Source: Lentzea albidocapillata (GTDB taxonomy: Bacteria > Actinomycetota > Actinomycetes > Mycobacteriales > Pseudonocardiaceae). From it: a stretch of DNA of 64,000 bases. Below are positions 25,014 to 33,904 of this stretch, piece by piece; positions within the stretch are counted from its first letter, which is position 1, and the number at the start of each line of letters is the position of its first letter. Both the position numbers and the translations under genes were made by a program. Under the pieces are notes generated by a model. That model made no database searches and was not told the origin of the DNA. It saw nothing but the letters and a program-made list of their open reading frames with translations. Location of the stretch: positions 186,001-250,000 of the forward strand of contig NZ_JOEA01000009.1 in NCBI RefSeq assembly GCF_000719115.1, given 5' to 3'.

Positions 25014-25862
25014 TCAGCAGTGGTCGAACGCGTACCCGGACTGGCCCGGCCCGACGAGGTAGCGGTCGCGCAACGTCGTGGTGGCCGGGGTGTCCGGGTC
25101 GTTGCACACGTCCTCGAACGTGCCGCGCAGGTCATCGGTGTACTCGATGTCCATCACGCGTGAGCCGTACACGTCCGAGTAGGACGAACACTCCTCCCAC
25201 CGGTGGCACTCCTCGGAGACCGCGAAGTCGAAGCCGACTTCGGAGCGTCCGCGGGAGGCCTCTTCGGCGGAGTTCTTCTGGCCGATCGCCAGGCCCTTGG
25301 CGTGCGTGCGGTCGGCGAGCAGCTTCGCGTAGGCGAGGTTGTTGTTCACGCTCAGCTTGCCGCGGGAACGCAGGTAGGAGTCGAGGTTGTCCACCTCGAC
25401 GGCCTTGAATCCCTTGGCGGCGCACTGGTCGATGGTGCGGCCGATGATCGAGGCGAGCTCGGTGCGCTTCGCGGAGGTCGACGTGTCGAGCAGGAACTCG
25501 TCGGGCCAGTTCGGGTCGATGATCGGCTTTCCGGACGAGTCCTTGAGCACCAGGTGGCCGCGCTGGTTCAGCCAGACGTCGCGGTCCGCGGGCTGGGACT
25601 GGAACCCGTTGACGTAGCAGATGTTGTAGAGGCCGGCGGCGGGTGAGGCGGTGCTGTCGCGGGTCACCATGGTCACGCCCCGCGGTGGCGTGTACGCGGT
25701 ACCGAGCTGGTAGTCGAGCACCGCGCCGGCAGGGGGCAGTTCGACGGCCGCGGCCGAGATGCCGCCGGCCTGACTGGACGAGGCCAGTGGCCCGGTGACG
25801 CAGGCCGCGAGGGCGAGTGCGGCGAGGGCGGTTCCGGTGAGGGCGCGCGCAGGGGAGGTCAT
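25014..25862 (-). CDS. Secreted GH114 protein (endo-alpha-1,4-polygalactosaminidase family)
   Basis: 282-aa extracellular lipoprotein: lipobox LAAC with Cys21. The GH114 TIM barrel runs from about residue 40 to the end. Candidate catalytic residues are D158 in KAVEVDNLDSY and E217/E218 in FAVSEECHRWEEC, both positions conserved in GH114 enzymes that cut alpha-1,4-galactosamine chains. Several cysteines suggest disulphides. The start at 25862 has GGAG about 11 nt upstream. It is divergent from an importer/aminosugar operon beginning at 26036, which fits a role in releasing galactosamine oligomers outside the cell. Activity is inferred from family and context. Confidence 0.85.
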   Translation of the reverse strand: MTSPARALTGTALAALALAACVTGPLASSSQAGGISAAAVELPPAGAVLDYQLGTAYTPPRGVTMVTRDSTASPAAGLYNICYVNGFQSQPADRDVWLNQRGHLVLKDSSGKPIIDPNWPDEFLLDTSTSAKRTELASIIGRTIDQCAAKGFKAVEVDNLDSYLRSRGKLSVNNNLAYAKLLADRTHAKGLAIGQKNSAEEASRGRSEVGFDFAVSEECHRWEECSSYSDVYGSRVMDIEYTDDLRGTFEDVCNDPDTPATTTLRDRYLVGPGQSGYAFDHC

Positions 25863-26035
25863 CAGCGCCAGACTCCTTGATCGCTCACGAGCGGTGATTG
25901 GGTCTGAGCGACTGTAGCGAGAACGTACCCTCAAGGCCAGAAAGCAATCTCAATCGGTCAGAATGCTTGCTTGTTTGAGCGATTTCCGCTTAGGGTCCCC
26001 GACCACAGAGCCGCACCCACCCCTGAGGAGTCGAC
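25863..26035. promoter_or_regulatory. Divergent promoter region, GH114 / galactosamine operon
   Basis: 173 bp without a gene. Toward the operon, TTGCTT and a TTAGGG/TAGGGT element lie about 17-18 bp apart (around 25968-25997). The AT-richer stretch 25936-25985 contains loosely inverted copies (AAGCAATCTCAA and TTGAGCGATTTCCGCTT), a plausible DeoR- or GntR-type target. No exact palindrome was found. Confidence 0.4.
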
Positions 26036-27304
26036 ATGGCACACGGCAGAGGGCTGAGTCGCCGGACGGTGCTGATGATGGGCGCCGCACTCGTCATGAC
26101 GGCGGGCTGCGGAACGGGCTCCGGCAGCGACGGCAAGGTGAAGGTGTGGCACGGCTACACCGACAAGGAGGCCGCGGCGTTCGACAAGCTCGCCGCGCGC
26201 TGGAACACCACGCACCCCGGCCAGCAGGTCGAGCTGGTGTTCAACGGTGGCAACGACAACGCGCTGCAGAAGACGCTGGCATCGTTCGCTTCGGGCAACC
26301 CGCCGGAGGTCGCCTACCAGTACGGCTCCTCGATCACCGGGCTCACCGGCCGCCCGCAGACGCAGGACCTCACGGACCTGCTGCGCGGCGACACGGCGTT
26401 CGACTGGGACGACCTCTTCCCGGCGGGCCGCGAGGCCGCCACGGTCGACGGCAAGATCTACGGCGTTCCCGCGCTCGTCGACAACCTCTCGCTCGTCTAC
26501 AACAAGAAGCTGTTCGACGAGGCCAAGATCGCCCACCCCACCGAGTCGTGGACCTGGGAGGACTTCCGGTCGGCCGCGCGCAAGCTCAGCGGTGACGGCC
26601 GGTTCGGCTGGGCGTACGTCAACGACGGCACCGAGGACACGGTGTGGCGGTTCCTCGCGCTGCTCTGGCAGGCCGGCGGCGACCTGCTGTCCGCGGACGG
26701 GAAGAAGGCAGCGTTCGCCTCGGACGCCGGCACGCAGGCCATGCAGCTGTTGCGCGACATGGCCGTCACGGACAAGTCGGTATACCTGGACGCGGGCGAC
26801 CAGCAGTACCTCAACCTCTTCAACTCGGGCCGGATCGGCATGCTGTGGACCGGGCCGTGGGACCTCGGATCGATCAACGAGGACGTGTCGTACGGCGTGC
26901 AGATCCTGCCGGGCAAGGTCACCCACGCGACGATCGCGGGCCCGGACACGTTCGTCGTGTTCGGTGAGAACGGCCGCGCGAACGCCCTGCCGTTCCTGAA
27001 GTGGCTGCTGTCCGCGGAGATCCACCTCGAGTTCGCGATGGAGACCGGCCACCTGCCGATCCGGCAGTCCGAAGTGGACCTCTCCGGCTACGCCGAGTTC
27101 GAGGCGAGGTACCCCGGTACCAAGGTGTTCGTCGACAACCTCGCGAAGAACGTGACGAAGTCCCGGCCGAACATCCCGCAGTACCCGAAGATCTCGCAGG
27201 TGCTGGGCACCGCCGTGCAGTCGGTCCTGCTCGGTCAGGCCGAACCCCGGGCCGCGCTCGACCAGGCACGCGGCGAGGTCGACCAGGCACTGGCGGGCTC
27301 GTGA
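26036..27304 (+). CDS. ABC sugar-binding lipoprotein (family 1), Tat-type signal
   Basis: 422-aa extracellular binding protein for the following permeases. The N-terminus SRRTVLMMGAALVMTAGC combines twin arginines (R9, R10) with a lipobox ending at C25, suggesting Tat export and lipidation. The mature part is of the UgpB/MalE family 1 type (WHGYTDKEAAAFDKLAARWN). First gene of the aminosugar operon; the ligand is likely a galactosamine-containing oligosaccharide, by context only. The ATG is preceded by GAGGAG. Its stop overlaps the permease start (GTGA). Confidence 0.92.
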   Translation: MAHGRGLSRRTVLMMGAALVMTAGCGTGSGSDGKVKVWHGYTDKEAAAFDKLAARWNTTHPGQQVELVFNGGNDNALQKTLASFASGNPPEVAYQYGSSITGLTGRPQTQDLTDLLRGDTAFDWDDLFPAGREAATVDGKIYGVPALVDNLSLVYNKKLFDEAKIAHPTESWTWEDFRSAARKLSGDGRFGWAYVNDGTEDTVWRFLALLWQAGGDLLSADGKKAAFASDAGTQAMQLLRDMAVTDKSVYLDAGDQQYLNLFNSGRIGMLWTGPWDLGSINEDVSYGVQILPGKVTHATIAGPDTFVVFGENGRANALPFLKWLLSAEIHLEFAMETGHLPIRQSEVDLSGYAEFEARYPGTKVFVDNLAKNVTKSRPNIPQYPKISQVLGTAVQSVLLGQAEPRAALDQARGEVDQALAGS

Positions 27305-28188
27305 CGCTCGACCGGCGCAGGCTCGCCGACCACGCGGCAGGGTGGGGGTTCGCCGCCCCCGCCGTGGTGCTGATCGGGGTGTTCGGGCTCGTGCCCGTCG
27401 TGTGGTCGTTCTTGCTCTCCTTCCAGCACACTGACCTCACCTCGCCCGGGACGTTCGCGGGTGGCGACAACTACGCGAAGCTCGTCGCCGACCCGCTGTT
27501 CTGGGACGCTGCCCGCCGCACGATCGTCTATGTCGCGCTGTTCGTGCCGGTCACGCTCGCACTCGCGTTGCCGATCGCGGTGATGCTGAACCAGAGGATC
27601 CGCGGCGTCATGCTGTACCGGCTCGCCGTGTCCGTGCCGCTGGTGACCTCGACGGTCGCGACCGGCATCATGTTCAGCTGGCTGGCGAACCCGCAGTTCG
27701 GGCTGGTCAACGCGGCGCTGGACGCCGTGGGCCTGCCGAAGCAGGGCTTCTTCGCCGATCCCGGCCAGGCCCTGTTCGCCGTGGTGGCGATGACGGTGTG
27801 GGGCTGGCTCGGGTTCGCGGTCATCATCTACCTGGCGGCGCTGCAGAACGTGCCGAAGGACCTGATTGAGGCGTCCTCTTTGGATGGTTGCGGCCGAGTC
27901 CGGTCGTTCTGGCACGTCGAGCTGCCGCTGGTGTCACCCGCCACCGGCTTCCTGCTGGTGTGGCTCACGATCAACGGCCTGCAGCTCTTCGACGCCGTGT
28001 ACGTGACGACCAAGGGCGGGCCGCTGCGCGCGACCACCGTGCTCGTCTACCACCTCTACAACGAGGCCTTCGTGAGCTTCGACGGCGGCTACGCGGCGGC
28101 CATCGGCTGCGCCGTCTTCGTGCTGATCGCCGCCTTCACCCTCCTGCAGCTGCGGTTCAACCGCCGGTCCCACTACGAGGTTCGATGA
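27301..28188 (+). CDS. ABC sugar transporter permease (MalF/UgpA type)
   Basis: 295-aa membrane permease with six predicted helices and an EAA loop EASSLDGCGRVRSFWHVELP. The GTG at 27301 overlaps the binding-protein stop; longer in-frame reading upstream belongs to the overlapping gene. Its own stop overlaps the next permease start (ATGA). Part of an importer with no local ATPase gene. Confidence 0.93.
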   Translation: MTLDRRRLADHAAGWGFAAPAVVLIGVFGLVPVVWSFLLSFQHTDLTSPGTFAGGDNYAKLVADPLFWDAARRTIVYVALFVPVTLALALPIAVMLNQRIRGVMLYRLAVSVPLVTSTVATGIMFSWLANPQFGLVNAALDAVGLPKQGFFADPGQALFAVVAMTVWGWLGFAVIIYLAALQNVPKDLIEASSLDGCGRVRSFWHVELPLVSPATGFLLVWLTINGLQLFDAVYVTTKGGPLRATTVLVYHLYNEAFVSFDGGYAAAIGCAVFVLIAAFTLLQLRFNRRSHYEVR

Positions 28189-28991
28189 GAAGGCCCAGCG
28201 CACTGCACCTGGTCCTGCTGCCGCTCTCCGCCGTGATGGTCACGCCGCTGGTCTGGATGCTGCTGGTGTCGGTGTCCACCCAGCAGGAGTCGCGGCGGTT
28301 CCCTCCCGGCCTGCCCAGCGGGATCGAGTGGGAGAACTACCTCGCGGCGATGCGGGACGCGCCACTGGGTTCGTGGCTGGTCAACAGCTTCGTCGTCTCC
28401 GTCGTCTGCGTGGCAGGCAACCTGCTGCTCTGCTCGCTGGCGGGGTACGCCTTCGCGCGCATCCGGTTCTTCGGCGGCAGGGTCGCGTTCTTCCTGATGC
28501 TGGCGACGCTGATGGTGCCGTTCCAGATCGTCATGCTGCCGTTGCTGATCATGATGCGGTCGCTGGGACTGGTCGACACGCTCGGCGCGCTGATCGCTCC
28601 CAACCTGGCCACCGCGTTCGGCGTGTTCCTGATGCGGCAGTTCTTCACCACGCTGCCCCGCGAGCTGGAGGAGGCCGCGCGGATCGACGGGGCGAGCAGG
28701 CTGCGGACCCTGCTGCAGGTGCTGCTGCCGTTGATGCGGCCCACGCTCGCGACCCTCGCCGTGCTCACGTTCCTGCAGACCTGGAACGACTTCCTGTGGC
28801 CGCTCATCGTCGTGCAGAGCCCGGACACCATGACCGTCCAACTGGGACTGCAGAGCTTCCAGGGCGCGCACACCACGAACTGGCCGAAGCTCATGGCCGG
28901 CACGGTGCTCAGCCAGCTGCCCGTCCTGCTCGTCTTCTTCTTCGCCCAGCGGTTCTTCGTGCGGTCGGTGGCCGCAGCGGGCATCAAGTGA
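28185..28991 (+). CDS. ABC sugar transporter permease (MalG/UgpE type)
   Basis: 268-aa permease, six predicted helices, EAA loop EAARIDGASRLRTLLQVLLP near residue 158. ATGA overlap with the previous gene marks the start. It completes the heterodimeric channel; energy coupling would need an ATPase from elsewhere, typically MsiK in actinomycetes. The SIS-domain gene follows 23 bp downstream. Confidence 0.93.
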   Translation: MRRPSALHLVLLPLSAVMVTPLVWMLLVSVSTQQESRRFPPGLPSGIEWENYLAAMRDAPLGSWLVNSFVVSVVCVAGNLLLCSLAGYAFARIRFFGGRVAFFLMLATLMVPFQIVMLPLLIMMRSLGLVDTLGALIAPNLATAFGVFLMRQFFTTLPRELEEAARIDGASRLRTLLQVLLPLMRPTLATLAVLTFLQTWNDFLWPLIVVQSPDTMTVQLGLQSFQGAHTTNWPKLMAGTVLSQLPVLLVFFFAQRFFVRSVAAAGIK

Positions 28992-29014
28992 CTGAACAAC
29001 CAAAGGAATCCGCC

Positions 29015-29926
29015 ATGCACAGCACCTCCGCCGCGCAGCTGCACACCACGGCCGAGATCGCGTCCCAGCCGGCCTGCTGGCGCCGGGCGGTCGCCCTCGT
29101 CACCGAACCCGGGGTCGTGGCCGCTCTTCCCGCGCACGGCGAACGCGTCGCGGTCGTCGGCTGCGGCACGTCGTGGTTCATGGCCCAGGCCTACGCCCGG
29201 CTGCGCGAGGACGCGGGGCTGGGGGAGACCGACGCGTTCGCCGCGTCCGAGTTCCCGTTCGGCCGCACCTACGACCGGGTCGTGGCGCTGACCCGGTCGG
29301 GCACCACCACCGAGGTGATCGACGTGCTGCGGCGGCTGAACGTGCCGTCGACGGCCATCGTCGGCACCCCCGGCACCCCGGTGACCGAGCTGGCCGATCA
29401 CGTGGTCGCGCTGGAGTTCGCCGACGAGCGCTCGGTCGTGCAGACGCGGTTCGCCACCACCGCGCTCGTGCTGCTGCGCGCTCATCTGGGCGAACGGCTC
29501 GACCGCGCGATCCTCGACGCGGAGCAGGCCCTGGCCGAACCGCTGGGCGCGGACCTGGTGGAGCGCAACCAGTTCACGTTCCTCGGCGGCGCCCCCTGGA
29601 CGACCGGTCTCGCCGCCGAAGCGGCGCTCAAGATGCGGGAGGCGTCGCTGAGCTGGGCCGAGTCGTACCCGGCCGCCGAGTACCGGCACGGGCCGATCGC
29701 CATCACCGACGAGAGCTCCCTGGTCTGGGTGCTCGGCACCCCTCCCGAGGGCCTCGGCCTCGACGTCGCCGGGGCGGGCGGGCAGTGGATCGCCCGGGAT
29801 CGCGACCCGCTCGCCGAACTCGTCGCGGTGCACAGGCTCGCCGTGGAAGTGGCGCTGCTGCGCGGACTCGCCCCCGACACCCCGCGCAACCTCACCCGGT
29901 CGGTGATCCTGAACGGCACGCCGTGA
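29015..29926 (+). CDS. SIS-domain aminosugar-phosphate isomerase/deaminase (AgaS-like)
   Basis: 303-aa cytoplasmic protein with two SIS domains like the isomerase half of GlmS. The first includes VAVVGCGTSWFMAQAYARL and the sugar-phosphate loop ALTRSGTTTEVIDVL; the second has FLGGAPWTTGLAAEAALKMR and the YPAAEYRHGPIA loop. AgaS-type enzymes convert galactosamine-6-phosphate to tagatose-6-phosphate plus ammonia. The next two genes are a kinase and an aldolase of exactly that route. The ATG follows AAAGGA; an in-frame GTG at 28988 would overlap the permease stop. The substrate is an inference from context. Confidence 0.85.
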   Translation: MHSTSAAQLHTTAEIASQPACWRRAVALVTEPGVVAALPAHGERVAVVGCGTSWFMAQAYARLREDAGLGETDAFAASEFPFGRTYDRVVALTRSGTTTEVIDVLRRLNVPSTAIVGTPGTPVTELADHVVALEFADERSVVQTRFATTALVLLRAHLGERLDRAILDAEQALAEPLGADLVERNQFTFLGGAPWTTGLAAEAALKMREASLSWAESYPAAEYRHGPIAITDESSLVWVLGTPPEGLGLDVAGAGGQWIARDRDPLAELVAVHRLAVEVALLRGLAPDTPRNLTRSVILNGTP

Positions 29927-30810
29927 GGGCGTTGACCGTCACGCTCAACGCGGCGCTTGACGTCACCTATCGCGTCGGCGCCCTCGTGCCGGGTGACACC
30001 CACCGCGTCTCCGGCGTGGCCGTGCGCGCGGGTGGCAAGGGCGTCAACGTGGCGCGAATGCTGCTGGCGCTGGGCGTGCCGGTGCTCGCGACCGGGTTCG
30101 CGGGCGGATCGGCGGGTGCGGTGCTGCGGGAGGACCTGAGCCGATCCGATGTGCCGCACGCGATGTTCCCGATCGCGGGGGAGACCCGGCGCACGGTCAC
30201 CGTCGTGGCCGATTCCGGTCAGGCGACGCTCTTCGCCGAACCGGGACCGGTCGTCACATCTGAGGAGTGGTCGGGATTCCTGGTCCACTACTCGGAACTC
30301 GTCGCGAACGCCGACGTCGTGGTGCTGTCCGGTTCACTGCCGCAAGGGCTCCCGGACGACGCCTACGCGACGCTCGTGCGCTCCGCGCCCGTGCCGGTGG
30401 TGCTGGACGCGGACGGACCGGCGCTGGCTCTCGGAGCCGCCGCCGGGCCCGCCGTCATCACGCCGAACCGCAGCGAGCTCGCGGCAGCGTCCGAAGTGGA
30501 CGATCCACTCGCTCTCGGCGCCACGGCGGCACTCGTGTCCGACGGCCCGCGCGGGATGACCGCCCATACCGCCGATGGCGTGTGGTCGGCGGCTCCGCCC
30601 GAGGTGATCACCGGGAACCCGACCGGTGCCGGTGACGCCGCCGTCGCCGCGCTGGTCGCCGGGTGGCACCTGCCGTGGCCGGAGCGTCTCGCCGAGGCGG
30701 TGGCGTTGTCGGCGGCGGCGGTGCGCGCCCCGCTCGCCGGCGACTTCGACCGCGCCTTCTACGACCAGCACCGGGCGGATGTCACGCCCAGACCAGTTCC
30801 AGAGGACTAG
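29923..30810 (+). CDS. PfkB sugar-phosphate kinase (tagatose-6-P kinase / 1-PFK type)
   Basis: 295-aa ribokinase-fold kinase of the LacC/FruK branch: TLNAALDVTYRV at the N-terminus, GGKGVNVARMLLALG near residue 38, and the anion-hole/catalytic GNPTGAGDAAVAAL with the base aspartate near 233. It would phosphorylate tagatose-6-phosphate to the 1,6-bisphosphate. GTGA overlap with the SIS gene, and the class II aldolase starts 3 bp after the stop. A fructose-1-phosphate kinase role cannot be excluded by sequence alone. Confidence 0.87.
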   Translation: MRALTVTLNAALDVTYRVGALVPGDTHRVSGVAVRAGGKGVNVARMLLALGVPVLATGFAGGSAGAVLREDLSRSDVPHAMFPIAGETRRTVTVVADSGQATLFAEPGPVVTSEEWSGFLVHYSELVANADVVVLSGSLPQGLPDDAYATLVRSAPVPVVLDADGPALALGAAAGPAVITPNRSELAAASEVDDPLALGATAALVSDGPRGMTAHTADGVWSAAPPEVITGNPTGAGDAAVAALVAGWHLPWPERLAEAVALSAAAVRAPLAGDFDRAFYDQHRADVTPRPVPED

Positions 30811-30813
30811 AAC

Positions 30814-31635
30814 ATGCCCTTGGGGAAACTTCGCGAGATGATCGGCGGACCCGCGCCGGTGCCCGCGTTCAACGTGATCCAGGTCGAGCACGCCGAGGCG
30901 ATCGCCGCCGCGGCCGAGCAGACCGGAGCACCCGTCGTGTTGCAGATCAGCCAGAACGCCGTGCGCTACCACGGTTCTCTGCGCCCGATCGCCGCCGCCG
31001 CGCTCTCCGTCGCCGCCGCGGCGACCACGCCGATCGCGGTGCACCTCGACCACGCCACCTCGGAGGATCTGGTGCGGGAGGCCGTCGAGCTCGGGTTCGG
31101 GTCGGTGATGTTCGACGCCTCCGCGTTGCCGCACGACGAGAACGTGGCCCGCACGGCGGAGGTCGTGCGCTGGTGTCACGAGGCCGGCGTCGGCGTCGAG
31201 GCGGAGCTCGGTGAGATCGGCGGCAAGGACGGCGTGCACGCACCGGGTGCGCGCACCGATCCGGACGACGCCGCCGCGTACGTGGAGGCGACAGCGGTGG
31301 ACTTCCTCGCCGTCGCCGTGGGTTCCTCGCACGCGATGCTGAGCCGCGACGCCCAGCTGGATTTCGAGCTGATCGCGTTGCTGCACAAGGCGGTGCCGGT
31401 GCCACTGGTACTCCACGGGTCGTCCGGTGTCGCCGACGAGAACCTCGCGGCGGCCGTGCGGGCGGGGGTGTGGAAGATCAACATAGCCACGCAGCTCAAC
31501 AAGCACTTCACCGCCAGCGTGCGGACCGCACTCGACGACGACCCCGCTCTCGTCGACCCCCGGCGCTACCTCGGTGCCGGACGTGAGGCCGTGTCCGCCG
31601 AGGTCGCTCGGCTCATCCGCGTACTGAAAGGCTGA
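30814..31635 (+). CDS. Class II ketose-bisphosphate aldolase (tagatose-bisphosphate type)
   Basis: 273-aa zinc-dependent aldolase. VHLDHATSEDLVREA carries the catalytic Asp and a zinc His, AELGEIGGKD the further conserved acid, VPLVLHGSSGV another zinc His, and WKINIATQLN the phosphate-binding loop. The family splits fructose- or tagatose-1,6-bisphosphate to dihydroxyacetone phosphate and glyceraldehyde phosphate. Position after a LacC-like kinase and an AgaS-like enzyme points to the tagatose substrate (KbaY/GatY-like). ATG at 30814, 3 bp after the kinase. Confidence 0.9.
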   Translation: MPLGKLREMIGGPAPVPAFNVIQVEHAEAIAAAAEQTGAPVVLQISQNAVRYHGSLRPIAAAALSVAAAATTPIAVHLDHATSEDLVREAVELGFGSVMFDASALPHDENVARTAEVVRWCHEAGVGVEAELGEIGGKDGVHAPGARTDPDDAAAYVEATAVDFLAVAVGSSHAMLSRDAQLDFELIALLHKAVPVPLVLHGSSGVADENLAAAVRAGVWKINIATQLNKHFTASVRTALDDDPALVDPRRYLGAGREAVSAEVARLIRVLKG

Positions 31636-31638
31636 TCC

Positions 31639-32925
31639 ATGGTCACCATTGCCTTCGTGGGCGCGGGTTCCGTCGAGTTCACCCGGCAGCTCCTGCGCGA
31701 CGTGCTGTCGTTCCCGGAACTGGCCGACGTCACCATCTCGCTGCACGACATCGACGCCGAGAGGCTGGAGGTCGCGGCGGCACTGGCCCGGCTGGCCGGT
31801 GGAGCGCACGTCCGCACCTCGCTGTCGCGCCGGGAAGCGTTGGAGGGGGCCGACGTCGTGGTGAACATGGTCGCGATCGGCGGCCACGCGGCGACGCTGA
31901 CCGACTTCGACGTGCCGGAGTCGTTCGGCCTGCGCCAGACCATCGGCGACACCCTGGGGATCGGCGGGATCTTCCGCGGGCTGCGCACCTTCCCGTTCCT
32001 GGACGGGCTCGCGGCGGACGTGCTCGCCGTCTGCCCGGACGCCTGGCTGCTGAACTACACCAACCCGATGGCCATGAACATCCAGTACCTCACGACCGTC
32101 GCGCCCTGGCTCAAGGTGGCAGGCCTGTGCCACTCGGTGCACTGGACCATCCACGACCTCAGCGCGTTGGTCGGTGTGCCGCACGACGAGGTGGACTTCC
32201 TCTCCGCCGGCGTGAACCACCAGGCGTGGATCCTGCGGTGGCAGCACGAGGGACGTGACCTCTACCCGGCGCTCGACGCCGCGATCGCGGGCGATCCGGG
32301 GCTGGCACGGCGGGTGCGCGTCGACCTGTACCGCCGCTTCGGTTTCTACCCGACGGAGACGAGCGAGCACTCGTCCGAGTACGTGCCGTGGTACCTGCGG
32401 CACCAGTCCGAAGTGGAGCGACTGCGTCTCCCCGTCCGCGACTACGCGACGATCAGCGCGGAGAACGTGGCCACGTACGAGAAGACCCGTGCCGCGCTGG
32501 CCGCCGGCGACGCACCGCCGACGCTGTCCGACGACGCCGTCGAGTACGCGCCACAGATGATCCACAGCCTGGTGACCGGTCAGCGCCGGACGATCCAGGT
32601 GAACGTCGCGAACCACGGCCTCATCTCCAACCTGCCCGAAGGAGCCGCCGTGGAGGTGCCCGCGACGCTGGACCGGCTCGGCGTGCACCCGCACCGCGTC
32701 GGCGCCCTGCCCCGCCAGCTCGCGGCCCTGAACCGGAGCTTCCTGAACGTGGTGGACCTGACCGTGGCGGCGGCGGTCGAGGGCGACCCCCGGCACGTCC
32801 GGCACGCGGCCCTGTGCGACCCGGCGACGGCCGCCGCGCTCACCGTCACCCAGATCGACGACCTCGTCACCGCGATGACCGCCGCGCACGGCGACCTGCT
32901 GCCCGCCGCGCTGCGGAGTGCCTGA
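31639..32925 (+). CDS. GH4 NAD-dependent glycosidase (alpha-galactosidase type)
   Basis: 428-aa GH4 enzyme, a family that cleaves glycosides by a redox mechanism using NAD and a divalent metal. The nucleotide-binding IAFVGAGSVEF is at residues 4-14, NYTNPMAMN at 139-147, the metal-ligand motif GLCHSVHWT with C164 and H165, and VNHQAWIL with H194. The CHS signature is that of alpha-glycosidases (MelA-like). In this operon it may split imported alpha-linked galactosamine or galactose oligomers. Starts 3 bp after the aldolase and overlaps the second kinase (TGATG). Confidence 0.9.
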   Translation: MVTIAFVGAGSVEFTRQLLRDVLSFPELADVTISLHDIDAERLEVAAALARLAGGAHVRTSLSRREALEGADVVVNMVAIGGHAATLTDFDVPESFGLRQTIGDTLGIGGIFRGLRTFPFLDGLAADVLAVCPDAWLLNYTNPMAMNIQYLTTVAPWLKVAGLCHSVHWTIHDLSALVGVPHDEVDFLSAGVNHQAWILRWQHEGRDLYPALDAAIAGDPGLARRVRVDLYRRFGFYPTETSEHSSEYVPWYLRHQSEVERLRLPVRDYATISAENVATYEKTRAALAAGDAPPTLSDDAVEYAPQMIHSLVTGQRRTIQVNVANHGLISNLPEGAAVEVPATLDRLGVHPHRVGALPRQLAALNRSFLNVVDLTVAAAVEGDPRHVRHAALCDPATAAALTVTQIDDLVTAMTAAHGDLLPAALRSA

Positions 32926-33851
32926 TGGACCTCCTCGTGATCGGTGACGCGAATCCGGACGTGCTCGTGTTCGGCGCCCCCGGCACCCCTGCGTACGGGC
33001 AGGCGGAAACGCTGGTGGACCAAGGAGTTCTCGCGCTCGGCGGCTCGGCGGCGATCGTCGCGCACGGCGCCGCGCGCCTGGGGCTGGAGGTCGGTCTCGC
33101 CGCGATGGTCGGCCGGGACGCGGCGGGTGACTTCGTGCTGGACGCACTGAAGTCCGCGGGTGTGGACATCAGCGCGTGCGTCCGGCACGAGTCGTTGCCG
33201 ACGGCGTTGACCGTGTGCCTCAACCAGGCCGGGGGAGACCGGGCGATCCTGACGGCGCCGGGATGCCTGGCCGCTTTCGGTCCCGAGCACGTTCCGGCGG
33301 TCGCGGCCCGGCACGTGCACGCAGCCTCGTACTTCCTGCAACCCCGCCTCGCCGCCGGCCTGTCCGAGGTGTTCCGGACGGCGCGCACTCGGGGCGCCAC
33401 CACCTCGCTCGACACGAACGACGATCCGTCCGGAGGGTGGAAGCTGTCTGAGGATCTGTTGGAGCAGTGCACTTTCGTGCTGCCGAACCAGGCCGAGGCG
33501 GTGGCGCTCACCGGCGCCGCGGACCCGCTGCCCGTGTTCGCCGCCACCGGCACGGTTCCGGTCGTCAAGGCGGGCAGGGACGGCTGCGTCGCGTTGTCCG
33601 GCGGCGAACGGATCACCGCCCGTCCGCCGGTCGTGGAGCCGGTGGACACGGTCGGCGCGGGCGACTCGTTCGACGCGGGCTTTCTGGCCGGATGGCTGCG
33701 GGACGGCGACCTGCGCGCGGCACTGGCGCTCGGTGCGGCGGCGGGGGCGCTGTCGACGCGCGGCGCCGGGGGAGTGGCGACACAGCCGTCCTGGGCCGAG
33801 GCGACGGCCCTGGCGCGGAGCGTAGCGATAACGAGCACACAGAATGCGTGA
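32925..33851 (+). CDS. PfkB-family carbohydrate kinase
   Basis: 308-aa ribokinase-type kinase, cytoplasmic. MDLLVIGDANPDVLVFG opens the fold; GGSAAIVAHGAARLG matches PfkB signature 1 loosely, and VDTVGAGDSFDAGFLAG is signature 2 with the catalytic Asp near residue 243. It belongs to a different branch from the kinase at 29923. Because sugars enter by ABC transport without phosphorylation, this is the best candidate to make galactosamine-6-phosphate (or galactose phosphate) for the SIS enzyme. Start overlaps the GH4 stop. Confidence 0.87.
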   Translation: MDLLVIGDANPDVLVFGAPGTPAYGQAETLVDQGVLALGGSAAIVAHGAARLGLEVGLAAMVGRDAAGDFVLDALKSAGVDISACVRHESLPTALTVCLNQAGGDRAILTAPGCLAAFGPEHVPAVAARHVHAASYFLQPRLAAGLSEVFRTARTRGATTSLDTNDDPSGGWKLSEDLLEQCTFVLPNQAEAVALTGAADPLPVFAATGTVPVVKAGRDGCVALSGGERITARPPVVEPVDTVGAGDSFDAGFLAGWLRDGDLRAALALGAAAGALSTRGAGGVATQPSWAEATALARSVAITSTQNA

Positions 33852-33892
33852 TTTGTCCTCAAGTGGTGCCAAAGCGAGCATGATCGGTGCGT

Positions 33893-33904
33893 TATGCTGA
33901 TCGC
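33893..33904 (+). promoter_or_regulatory. Leaderless promoter of the DeoR gene
   Basis: TATGCT (33893-33898) is followed by GATCGC and then GTG at 33905, the standard distance from a -10 element to a transcription start at the start codon. The partial direct repeats TGATCGGTGCGT and TGATCGCGTGCGT flank it and could be autoregulatory. Confidence 0.5.

Noticed and set aside
30334..33147. Minus-strand open frame of more than 900 codons across kinase, aldolase and GH4 genes
   Set aside because: Antisense of three well-recognised enzymes; no conserved motif, biased composition and no ribosome-binding site.
25929..33875. Shared CCTCAAG...AAAGC in the 25863-26035 and 33852-33904 regions as a DeoR operator
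   Set aside because: Spacers differ (5 and 7 bp) and the match is short; not enough to call a site by eye.
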